Source: an uncultured Austwickia sp. (lineage in GTDB: Bacteria > Actinomycetota > Actinomycetes > Actinomycetales > Dermatophilaceae). Taken from it: a DNA stretch of 25,899 bases. The stretch's first letter is position 1, and every line of letters begins with the position of its first letter. Below are positions 8,152 through 14,823 of the stretch, in pieces. Both the position numbers and the translations under genes were made by a program. Under the pieces are notes generated by a model. It saw only the letters and a list, made by a program, of their open reading frames with translations, ran no database searches and was not told the origin of the DNA. The stretch covers positions 1 through 25,899 of the forward strand of contig CAKUSI010000021.1 of assembly GCA_934678955.1 (NCBI GenBank). The letters run 5' to 3'.

Positions 8152-9119
8152 CTACCCTCCATCTCGAATCCCCGCCCGGCGGCGGCGAGCAGTTCTGCAA
8201 CCTCGTCCTGGCGCGGCATCGCCGCCGAACAAGCCAATCGGGTGGCGACGATGGCGCCGGCAGCGGACGCGAAGGTCGCGATCTGCTCGATCCCCCAGCC
8301 GCCCAGCAACCCGTGACACACGGCGCCGCCGAACGCGTCGCCAGCGCCGAGCCCGTTGACCACCTCGACGGGGAAGGCGGGCACGAACGCGCGTTCCGTG
8401 CGCGACTTCACGAGGGTCCCCGTCGGCCCCTGCTTCACGAAGGCGATCTCGACGCCGCGGTCGAGCAGCGCGTCCGCCGCGCGCTCCGGGTCGCTCTCGC
8501 CGACGGCGATGCGGCACTCCTCGACGTTCCCGATCGCGACGTCGACGCTGCCGAGCACGCGGGCGGCGGCCTCCGTCGCCGAGGCCTCGTCGGCCCAGAA
8601 CCGGGGGCGGTAGTCGAGGTCGAGGACGGTGACACCGTCGCGATGGCGCGCCAGCGCGGTCTCGTGCATGGCCCGGGACGGCTCGGCGGAGAGCCCGCTC
8701 ACGGTGAGCCACAGGATGCGGTAGTCCTCGAGGTCCGCGGGAAGGTGATCCGGGCTCAGCTCGAGGTCCGGCGTGGTCGGCCACCGGTAGAAGTAGAGCG
8801 GGAAGTTGTCCGGGGGGAAGATCTCGCAGAAGGTGACGGGCGTGTTGAAGTGCGGGTTGGTCACCACGAGGGACGAGTCGACGCCCAGCCGGCCGAGCTC
8901 CTCGACCACGTAGCGGCCGAACGGGTCGTCCCCCACCCCGGTGAGCACGGTGACGTCGCGGCCGTAGCGCGCGCAGGCGGCGGCGACGTTCGTCGCCGAC
9001 CCGCCGAGGAACTTGCCGAAGGTGTCGACGGCCTCCAGGCGGACGCCCGGCTGCAGCGGATAGAGGTCGACGCCGCACCGGCCGACGGCCAGCACGTCGC
9101 GCGCCCTCGAGTCATCCAC
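8148..9119 (-). CDS. iolC: 5-dehydro-2-deoxygluconokinase (IolC)
   Basis: This PfkB/ribokinase-family kinase phosphorylates 2-deoxy-5-keto-gluconate to the 6-phosphate (DKGP). Visible motifs are GKFLGGSATNVAAA (35-48), the first PfkB signature, and GLGAGDAFGG with catalytic Asp261. The FPPDNFPLYFYR segment is typical of IolC rather than of general sugar kinases. The GTG start at 9119 gives 323 residues and has AAAGGGGG 8 nt upstream; a longer TTG-started form reaching 9164 has no matching family sequence. It is the first gene of the operon. The usual next step, DKGP cleavage by an IolJ aldolase, has no classical gene in this window. Confidence 0.93.
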   Translation of the reverse strand: MDDSRARDVLAVGRCGVDLYPLQPGVRLEAVDTFGKFLGGSATNVAAACARYGRDVTVLTGVGDDPFGRYVVEELGRLGVDSSLVVTNPHFNTPVTFCEIFPPDNFPLYFYRWPTTPDLELSPDHLPADLEDYRILWLTVSGLSAEPSRAMHETALARHRDGVTVLDLDYRPRFWADEASATEAAARVLGSVDVAIGNVEECRIAVGESDPERAADALLDRGVEIAFVKQGPTGTLVKSRTERAFVPAFPVEVVNGLGAGDAFGGAVCHGLLGGWGIEQIATFASAAGAIVATRLACSAAMPRQDEVAELLAAAGRGFEMEGR

Positions 9120-9174
9120 TCCGACGACCCCCTTTCGGTCCCCAGTCTGCCGGAAACAGCCCAACAGGTCAATC

Positions 9175-9188
9175 CATGTTCTGACAAA
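9175..9188. promoter_or_regulatory. Putative operator, iolC side (site A)
   Basis: CATGTTCTGACAAA matches the 14-bp site at 10026 (TTTGTACTAACAAA) at 10 of 14 positions. It lies about 55 bp upstream of the iolC start, near a possible minus-strand -35 (TTGACC, 9172-9167). A separate small inverted repeat, TACCGC-N8-GCGGTA, lies at 9191-9210 in the middle of the divergent gap. Confidence 0.5.
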
Positions 9189-9239
9189 CCTACCGCATTG
9201 ATACGCGGTATGATCACCGGGATCGAGTTATGTTCACCA

Positions 9240-9253
9240 CACGGTCAGACAAA
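9240..9253. promoter_or_regulatory. Putative operator, gntR side (site B)
   Basis: CACGGTCAGACAAA shares the strong right half (AGACAAA, compare TAACAAA) with the other sites but has a poor left half. It lies 25 bp before the regulator's start codon, where binding would block its own transcription. It is the weakest member of the set with sites A, C and D. Confidence 0.35.
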
Positions 9254-9278
9254 TCGGGCCAGTGGATGGAGGATTGAT

Positions 9279-10022
9279 ATGGACGAGACCTACGCTCCCG
9301 AGATCGTCATGGACAGGGAGTCCTCCACGCCCCTCTACGAGCAGATCGCCCGACCCATCGAGGCGGCCATCCTCTCCGGGGAACTCCCCGCGGGCGCGCT
9401 GATCGAGGACGAGGTCTCCATGGCCCAGCGGCTCGACGTCGCCCGGCCGACCGCCCGCCGCGCGCTGCAGGAACTCGCCAACAAGGGCCTGCTGACCAGG
9501 CGCCGCGGCGTCGGCACCCGGGTCACCCCGCCGCACGTCCACCGGCCGATGAAGCTCTCGTCGCTCAACGAGGACCTCGCCGTCGCCGGTTTCACCCCCA
9601 CCACGAAGGTGCTCGGCTACGGCGTTCGCGAGGCGACGGCGAGCGAGGCGAGCGAGCTGGACATCGCGACCGGCGACGGCGTCCTCGACGTCAGGCGCCT
9701 GCGCTACGCCGACGACCACCCCCTCGCCATCCTCACCAACCTGATCCCGCTCGACATCGCCCCCTCCTGGCAGGACCTCGGCACGAACGGCCTCTACCAC
9801 TGCCTGCGCGAGCACGGCGTCGACATCGCCGCCGCCAGCCAGCAGATCGGCGCGCGCGGGGCCACCGAGGAGGAGGCCGAGATCCTGGGCGAGCAGCCCG
9901 GAGCGCCGCTGCTCACGATGCACCGCGTCGGCCGCACCGCGGAGGGACGCGTCGTCGAGGTCGGCACGCACGTCTACCGCCCGAGCCTCTACTCCTTCCG
10001 GTTCTCGCTGTTCACGTCGTAG
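9279..10022 (+). CDS. GntR-family regulator, HutC/UTRA type (probable inositol regulator)
   Basis: This transcription factor has 247 residues. The N-terminal winged HTH runs from about residue 12 to 82 (TPLYEQIARPIEAAILSGEL, then a helix pair around MAQRLDVARPTARRALQEL and the wing RRRGVGTRV). The C-terminal ligand-binding UTRA domain covers about 95-240. ATG 9279 is chosen because TGGAGGA precedes it by 5 nt. It is divergent from iolC, the usual position of a local repressor, and sites of a common motif surround it. The ligand is likely an inositol catabolite such as DKGP or DKG, by analogy with other inositol regulators; this is inferred. Confidence 0.88.
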   Translation: MDETYAPEIVMDRESSTPLYEQIARPIEAAILSGELPAGALIEDEVSMAQRLDVARPTARRALQELANKGLLTRRRGVGTRVTPPHVHRPMKLSSLNEDLAVAGFTPTTKVLGYGVREATASEASELDIATGDGVLDVRRLRYADDHPLAILTNLIPLDIAPSWQDLGTNGLYHCLREHGVDIAAASQQIGARGATEEEAEILGEQPGAPLLTMHRVGRTAEGRVVEVGTHVYRPSLYSFRFSLFTS

Positions 10023-10025
10023 TTC

Positions 10026-10039
10026 TTTGTACTAACAAA
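10026..10039. promoter_or_regulatory. Putative operator, transaldolase promoter (site C)
   Basis: TTTGTACTAACAAA is an inverted repeat (TTTGT-N4-ACAAA) ending 3 bp before the TTGACA -35 of the transaldolase promoter. It is the most symmetric member of the motif family and the best reference for the set. Confidence 0.55.
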
Positions 10040-10042
10040 CAC

Positions 10043-10072
10043 TTGACATGACCGCTCAAGGTGCTGTCTAAT
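10043..10072 (+). promoter_or_regulatory. Promoter of the transaldolase-family gene
   Basis: A consensus -35 TTGACA (10043-10048) and TCTAAT (10067-10072) are 18 bp apart, about 50 bp upstream of the start codon. Operator site C abuts the -35. Confidence 0.65.
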
Positions 10073-10123
10073 GGGCGACGAACCGCGGCGTTGCGGCCGC
10101 CCATGTGAATACAGGAGCACTCG

Positions 10124-11203
10124 ATGGCTGACATCTCTTACACCCCCGGCCCACTGCTTGATGCTGCGCGAACCACCCCCACCGCGCTGTGGAACGACTC
10201 GTCCGACCTCGCCGAGCTGAAGCAGTCGATCTCGTTCGGCGGCGTGGGGGCGACGTGCAACCCTGTGATCGCCTACACCACGATCTCCAAGAACCTCGAC
10301 GTGTGGAAGCCCCGGATCCAGGCCATCGCCGACGCGAACCCCACCTGGGGGCTGGCCGACATCGGCTGGCAGGCCGTCAAGGACATGTCGGTCGAGGCCG
10401 CGCAGCTGCTCGAGCCCATCTTCGACGAGCACAACGGCCGCAACGGCCGCCTGTCGGTGCAGACGGACCCCCGCTTCTTCCGCAACGCCAAGGCGCTCGC
10501 CGACCAGGCCGAGGAGTTCCACAACCTGGCCAGGAACATCGTGGTGAAGATCCCCGCCACGAAGACCGGCCTCGAGGCCATCGAGGACGCCACGTCGCGC
10601 GGCGTGTCGATCAACGTCACCGTCTCGTTCTCGGTGCCTCAGGCCGTGCAGGCCGCCGAGGCCATCGAGCGCGGCCTGAAGGCCCGCGAGGCCGCCGGCC
10701 ACGACGTCTCCGAGATGGGCCCCGTCGTCACCATCATGGGCGGCCGCCTCGACGACTGGCTGAAGCACGTCGTCGCCCGCGACAAGGTCTTCATCGACCC
10801 CTCCGCCCTCGAGTGGGCGGGCGTCGCGTGCATGAAGCGCGCCTACCAGGTGTTCCAGGAGCGCGGCTTCCGCTCGCGCGTCCTCTCCGCGGCCTTCCGC
10901 AACGTGATGCAGTGGTCCGAGCTCGTCGGCGGCGACGTCGTCGTCTCCCCGCCGTTCGGCTGGCAGAAGATCATCCAGGGCTCGGACTACGTGGTGGAGC
11001 CGAAGATCGACGTGCCGGTGCGCGAGGACTACATCGAGCAGCTGAACCGCCTCGAGGACTTCCGCCGCGCCTACGAGGTCGACGGCATGCCGATCGAGGA
11101 GTTCGAGAACTTCGGCCCCACCCGCAAGACGCTGCGCCAGTTCCTGCAGGCCGACGCCGACCTCGACCAGTTGGTCGCCGACATCCTCGTTCCCGCCCCC
11201 TGA
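10124..11203 (+). CDS. Transaldolase-family protein in the inositol cluster
   Basis: This is a TIM-barrel class I aldolase of the transaldolase family, 359 residues. Family marks are GGVGATCNP (39-47), the SVQTDPR strand (111-117), the Schiff-base lysine Lys142 in NIVVKIPATKTGLEAI, and INVTVSFS (163-170). It is not adjacent to other pentose-phosphate genes; it stands alone behind a promoter with the presumed inositol operator. One possibility is a dedicated aldolase or aldol-transfer enzyme acting on the inositol intermediate DKGP, for which no IolJ is visible here. A plain transaldolase or a fructose-6-phosphate-aldolase-like enzyme is the alternative. The RBS is AGGAG before ATG 10124. Confidence 0.88.
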   Translation: MADISYTPGPLLDAARTTPTALWNDSSDLAELKQSISFGGVGATCNPVIAYTTISKNLDVWKPRIQAIADANPTWGLADIGWQAVKDMSVEAAQLLEPIFDEHNGRNGRLSVQTDPRFFRNAKALADQAEEFHNLARNIVVKIPATKTGLEAIEDATSRGVSINVTVSFSVPQAVQAAEAIERGLKAREAAGHDVSEMGPVVTIMGGRLDDWLKHVVARDKVFIDPSALEWAGVACMKRAYQVFQERGFRSRVLSAAFRNVMQWSELVGGDVVVSPPFGWQKIIQGSDYVVEPKIDVPVREDYIEQLNRLEDFRRAYEVDGMPIEEFENFGPTRKTLRQFLQADADLDQLVADILVPAP

Positions 11204-11379
11204 TCCCGCGTGGCGGCGGCGCGACCGACCACCACTGAACACAGATCTGCGCAGGTTTATGCACGAGCCTGTATCGCGCCGGCCTCGGGTAGGGAGAGGT
11301 TGGTGTTGTCCCCGATAGTGTGTGCTTCGCAGATGCCCGAGACCCCCACCGGTTGAGCCGGATAGCCGTTGGTCGAGCC

Positions 11380-11396
11380 GGACCCGCGCCGGGTCC
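11380..11396. other. Small perfect hairpin upstream of the FNT channel gene
   Basis: GGACCCG-CGC-CGGGTCC is a 7-bp stem with a 3-nt loop, 34 bp before the channel start. It follows two near-identical 11-mers, GGTTGAGCCGG and GGTCGAGCCGG (11351 and 11371). It could terminate the transaldolase transcript or shape the leader of the channel mRNA. There is no T-run to decide. Confidence 0.4.
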
Positions 11397-11430
11397 GTGT
11401 CGACGCCACTAGCCCGACGACAGGAGCCCC

Positions 11431-12297
11431 GTGAGCAACGACATGGGACACATCTTCCCCGGCAAGGAGTTCATCGCGACGACGCTCGACGCGCTGCAGG
11501 TCAAGGACGACATGTCACGCAAGGCGACCGTCCCCTACCTGCAGCGAGCGGCCATGGCCGGCATCCTCATCGGGGTGTTCTACGGCGCGTACTACAGCAC
11601 GATGTCGGTCTTCGCCGCGCTGACGCTCGACGGCACGCCACTGGCGGGGTTGGGCAGGATCGCGGGCTCGCTCGTCTTCGGCTGGGCGCTGATCTTCATC
11701 TATTACACGAAGTCAGAGCTGCTCACGTCGAACATGATGGTGGTGACCATCGGGCGCTACTACCGCGAGGTCACCTGGGGGCGCGCCTTCTCGATCATGG
11801 GCCTCTGCTACCTCGGCAACGCGCTCGGCGGCCTGCTGCTCGCCGTGTTCGTGAAGTTCTCGACGCTCGCGACCGGCCCGGTGATGGAGCAGATGGTGCA
11901 CTCGGTCGAGCTGAAGCTGGCCTACGTCTCGAGCGGCCCGGCGGGGTGGGGCGACCTGTTCGTGCGCGCCATCCTCTGCAACTTCATGATCAACGTCGCC
12001 ATGCTGCTGGTCTACAACGGCTACGTGAAGGCCGACTTCGCCAAGATGTGCGCCATGATCGCCTCGGTGTTCATCTTCGCCTTCCTCGGCCTCGAGCACT
12101 CCGTCGCCAACACGGTCCTCTTCCTGATCGTCGGGCTGCGCGAGGGCATCGACGTCGGCCTGGCGCTGGGCAACGTCGGCATCGCGCTGGCGGGCAACTT
12201 CGTGGGCGGCGGCCTCCTGATCGGCGCCTACTACGCCTACGTGAACGACTCCAAGCGCCACCTCCACGAGGAGACGCCGGAGCTGAACGTCCCCTGA
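11431..12297 (+). CDS. Formate/nitrite transporter family (FNT) channel
   Basis: This is a pentameric inner-membrane channel for small monovalent anions (formate, nitrite, hydrosulfide or lactate/acetate in known members). The 288-residue length and six hydrophobic spans fit the family. Recognisable pieces are AAMAGILIGVFYGAYY near residue 40, a TKSELLTSNMM segment (compare the FNT loop around the first re-entrant helix), GNALGGLLLA, and the second repeat with RAILCNFMINVAMLL and GNFVGGGLLIG. The start is GTG at 11431 with CAGGAG upstream. It follows the transaldolase gene by 227 bp on the same strand. Substrate cannot be told from sequence alone; formate or acetate export during fermentation is plausible. 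Confidence 0.9.
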   Translation: MSNDMGHIFPGKEFIATTLDALQVKDDMSRKATVPYLQRAAMAGILIGVFYGAYYSTMSVFAALTLDGTPLAGLGRIAGSLVFGWALIFIYYTKSELLTSNMMVVTIGRYYREVTWGRAFSIMGLCYLGNALGGLLLAVFVKFSTLATGPVMEQMVHSVELKLAYVSSGPAGWGDLFVRAILCNFMINVAMLLVYNGYVKADFAKMCAMIASVFIFAFLGLEHSVANTVLFLIVGLREGIDVGLALGNVGIALAGNFVGGGLLIGAYYAYVNDSKRHLHEETPELNVP

Positions 12298-12323
12298 TGA
12301 CGCGGCTGGGGGGCCCGCTGGTA

Positions 12324-12392
12324 GGTGGCCGGCGCTCACTCCGTTAGGTGGACGGCCCTCACTCCGTTAGGTGGACGGCGCTCGCTCCGTCG
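12324..12392. repeat. Three tandem 23-bp repeats
   Basis: Three adjacent 23-bp units occupy 12324-12346, 12347-12369 and 12370-12392. Units 1 and 2 differ at two positions; units 2 and 3 at four. Each begins GGTGG[AC]CGGC and contains CTC[AG]CTCCGT. The array starts 27 bp after the FNT channel stop. No coding frame is convincing across it. Confidence 0.9.
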
Positions 12393-12420
12393 AACGAAGG
12401 GTTGAGTCCTCATATACCAC

Positions 12421-12489
12421 GCACAAATCTCTCTATGTGTGGATGAAGGCCCTATATGGGCCTACGTCGGCGCATAGAGAGATTTGTGC
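12421..12489. repeat. Long inverted repeat with nested hairpin
   Basis: GCACAAATCTCTCTATG (12421-12437) pairs perfectly with CATAGAGAGATTTGTGC (12473-12489), a 17-bp AT-rich stem in an otherwise GC-rich region. Inside lies a second perfect hairpin, AGGCCC-TATAT-GGGCCT (12447-12463). It separates the convergent FNT channel and alcohol dehydrogenase genes, so a bidirectional terminator is one reading. The composition and length also resemble a miniature element or recombination site. Confidence 0.85.
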
Positions 12490-12505
12490 TCGGCAGCAGC
12501 TCGGC

Positions 12506-13630
12506 TCAGAGGGACATGACGACGACGCCGCGGCCCTTCATGGAGCCGTCGCGGAGGCGCGCGTAGCCCTTGTTCACGTCGTCGAGGCTGAACGTCTGGT
12601 TGACGACGTCGTCGACGTTGATCGCGCCGGTCGCGGCCATGTCGATCACCGCGGGAAGGTCGACGCGCGTGCGGGCGCCGTAGGAGCCGATGATGGTCTG
12701 GCTCCGGCGAACCGTGCGGTTGATCTCCACCTCCGCCTTCTGCACGCCGGAGCCCAGCCCGATCGGCACCATGCGGCCGCCGTCGGCGAGGACGTCGAGC
12801 GCGGTGCTCCAGGTCTGCGGGCGGCCGAGGGCCTCGAAGGACACGTCGACGCCGACGCCGTCGGTCAGTCCGAAGACGCGCGCGCGGGCGTCCTCCCGGG
12901 CGCTGTTGATCACATCCGTGGCGCCGAGTTCCCTCGCGGCCTCGAGCTTGGAGTCGTCGACGTCGATCGCGATCACCTGACGAGCACCCATGGTCCTGGC
13001 GAACTCGATGATCATGGAGCCGACGCCGCCGGTCGCGACCACCGCGACGGTCTCGCCGTAACGGAGGTCCGCGCCGCGGCGGACGGCGCCGTAGGCGGTC
13101 ATGGCGGCGCAGCCGAGGATGGCGGCGTTGGCGACGTCGAGGCCGTCCGGGACGGGAGCCACCGACGTCGCGGGCACGACGCAGTACTCGGCGAGGCCGC
13201 CCATGGAGTACATCCAGACGGGGTTGCCGTCGAGATCGGCGAGTCGGGTCTCGCCGTCGTACAGCACGCCCTTGAGCCGGTTGAGCTCGAAGAACGGAGC
13301 GCAGAGGTCGTCGCGGCCGGCCCGGCAGGCGCGGCACTGGCCGCAGGGCATCAGGAACGCCGCCGCCGCGCGCATCCCCACCTCGAGGCCGGGGACGGTG
13401 GTGCCGACGCCGATCTCGACGATGGTCCCGGCCACCTCGTGGCCGAGCACGCAGGGCGAGGGGAAGGCGATGTGCCCGCCGATCACGTGAAGGTCGGAGT
13501 GGCACAGGCCACACGCGCTGACCTTGAGCAGCACCTCGTTGACCCGGGGACGAGGGGTTCGGATGGTCTCGACCTCCAGCTCCCCACCTGGAGTACGCAG
13601 CACCGCGGCCCGCATGGTGTCAGGAATCAT
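12506..13630 (-). CDS. Zinc-dependent medium-chain alcohol dehydrogenase
   Basis: This is an NAD(P)-dependent MDR-family dehydrogenase of 374 residues. The catalytic zinc ligands are Cys40 (CGLCHSD), His64-Glu65 (GHE) and Cys174 (GCAAMTAYGA). The structural zinc site is intact: Cys96, Cys99, Cys102 and Cys110 in MPCGQCRACRAGRDDLC. The nucleotide-binding loop is ATGGVGS (199-205), followed by an Asp at the end of beta-2 (AIDVDD), favouring NAD+. The start is ATG at 13630, with GAGGAGATGAC upstream. Its promoter region carries the same motif as the inositol genes, so it may oxidise or reduce an inositol-derived polyol or aldehyde; a general alcohol dehydrogenase is the conservative reading. Confidence 0.92.
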   Translation of the reverse strand: MIPDTMRAAVLRTPGGELEVETIRTPRPRVNEVLLKVSACGLCHSDLHVIGGHIAFPSPCVLGHEVAGTIVEIGVGTTVPGLEVGMRAAAAFLMPCGQCRACRAGRDDLCAPFFELNRLKGVLYDGETRLADLDGNPVWMYSMGGLAEYCVVPATSVAPVPDGLDVANAAILGCAAMTAYGAVRRGADLRYGETVAVVATGGVGSMIIEFARTMGARQVIAIDVDDSKLEAARELGATDVINSAREDARARVFGLTDGVGVDVSFEALGRPQTWSTALDVLADGGRMVPIGLGSGVQKAEVEINRTVRRSQTIIGSYGARTRVDLPAVIDMAATGAINVDDVVNQTFSLDDVNKGYARLRDGSMKGRGVVVMSL

Positions 13631-13642
13631 GTCATCTCCTCA

Positions 13643-13656
13643 TTTGTACTGACATA
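13643..13656. promoter_or_regulatory. Putative operator, alcohol dehydrogenase leader (site D)
   Basis: TTTGTACTGACATA matches site C at 12 of 14 positions (TTTGTACTAACAAA). It lies 13 bp upstream of the dehydrogenase start, downstream of the candidate -10, so binding would block elongation or initiation. Confidence 0.5.
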
Positions 13657-13684
13657 TGAACGCTATCTCATGAGGCATCTAGCG

Positions 13685-13714
13685 TCTATAGCGGGGCATA
13701 CTAATTTATTTGAC
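13685..13714 (-). promoter_or_regulatory. Candidate promoter of the alcohol dehydrogenase, with operator-like site E
   Basis: On the minus strand GTCAAA (13714-13709) and TATAGA (13690-13685) are 18 bp apart. A further motif-like sequence, TTTGACCGAACATT (13709-13722), overlaps the -35. With site D the promoter is bracketed by two similar sequences. The -35 is weak, so confidence is limited. Confidence 0.35.
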
Positions 13715-13767
13715 CGAACATTTGTTGCATCGGAGAACAGTTCGTGCCCCAGCCGGCGGCGCGGCGT

Positions 13768-14823
13768 TCAGGAGTTGATGTAGCGCAGGGAGTCGGCGGC
13801 GCGGCGGACGGCCTCGTCGCCGAGCAGGTCGACAAGGGCGGCGTGGGCGTCCGCCCCGGCGGCCTCGTTTCCGCTCACGTACAGCCAGTCGCCGCGGCGG
13901 GACCGCTCGCCCAGATCGACCATCTCGCGCAGCGCGTCGCCCACGTGCGTCGGCGAGGTCACCAGGCGCAGCGAGGCGAGCGCGCCGGACAGCTCGTACC
14001 CGCGCAGCTCGTCGAGGATCCAGGCCTCCGGCCGCTTCTCGCCCAGGCCCCAGGCGAGGTCGATCCCCCGCGCCCCGCCGCGGAGGGCCGCGAACACCCC
14101 TGCGGCGCCGGAGCCGGTGACGACGGCCACGCCCGGCCCGCCCCGGTCCACGCGGTTCGGGTGCGGCATCACCCAGGCGCGGAACTCGTCTCCCGGGTCG
14201 GCCCGGTGCAGGAACGCGGCCGCGCGTCGCGGCCACTCCTCGCGCATCGTCACCTGCACCTTGACGACGCCGCCCCCGTCCGCGCCCCGTCGCGCCTCCG
14301 ACGCGGTGTAGAGGCGGGGCGTGATCCGCGGCAGGGCGAGCAGCCCCTCCGCGCCCAAGGCGCCCACCTCCTCGGCGCGCAGCGCGCTCAGGTCGAACAC
14401 GGACGCAGCGAGCCGCGCGGCCGTGGCCCGGGAACGTCGGGCCGGGCGGTGTGGCACCGGAGTCGTCCAGTAGCCCAGTTCCGCGTCGGCGAGCCCGGGG
14501 TCGAGCGACGCGAGGCGCGCGGGATCGTTGCGCCACCAGACGTAGAGCATGTCGCCCGGACCGACCTCGGCGCGCGTGCGGAGCTCGACCTCCACCACCG
14601 TGCTGCGCGAGGAGGAGGCGACGGTGCGCGTGCCGACCACCCGGAACGAGCAGGTGTCACCCCGCATGACGCGCCGCGCCCGGCGCCGGTAGGCCGCGAA
14701 GGCGAGGTCGCGGGGGCTGCGCGACTCGGCGGGCAGCCTCACCCAGGCGGCGCGCGCGATGTCCTTGGCGTGGGAGCCGAGCGCGTCGGCCAGGCGGACC
14801 GGAGGACCCGCCAGCGTGCTCAA
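13768..14823 (-). CDS. CysJ-like FAD/NADPH reductase without flavodoxin domain (possible ferric-siderophore reductase)
   Basis: This 351-residue flavoprotein resembles the C-terminal reductase half of sulfite reductase CysJ and P450 reductase. It has a PGDMLYVWWRNDP segment (88-101), the FAD motif ITPRLYT (Arg170, Tyr172, Thr173), a degenerate nucleotide loop VVTGSGAAG (234-242) in place of the usual GPGTGIAPFR, and the C-terminal YVSG (315-318). No FMN-binding flavodoxin domain is present. The start is placed at TTG 14823, which overlaps the exporter's TGA as TTGA and has GGAG 5 nt upstream; the longer frame beyond it is only the other gene's antiframe. Coupling to an iron-boxed MATE exporter suggests reduction of imported ferric siderophores. 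That role is inferred. Confidence 0.75.
   Translation of the reverse strand: MSTLAGPPVRLADALGSHAKDIARAAWVRLPAESRSPRDLAFAAYRRRARRVMRGDTCSFRVVGTRTVASSSRSTVVEVELRTRAEVGPGDMLYVWWRNDPARLASLDPGLADAELGYWTTPVPHRPARRSRATAARLAASVFDLSALRAEEVGALGAEGLLALPRITPRLYTASEARRGADGGGVVKVQVTMREEWPRRAAAFLHRADPGDEFRAWVMPHPNRVDRGGPGVAVVTGSGAAGVFAALRGGARGIDLAWGLGEKRPEAWILDELRGYELSGALASLRLVTSPTHVGDALREMVDLGERSRRGDWLYVSGNEAAGADAHAALVDLLGDEAVRRAADSLRYINS

Noticed and set aside
8313..9278. N-terminal extension of the GntR-type regulator by over 300 codons
   Set aside because: The extension is antisense to iolC and low-complexity; a good ribosome site and the family N terminus are at 9279.
12324..12392. CRISPR array
   Set aside because: The 23-bp units are directly tandem with no spacers, and no cas genes are present.
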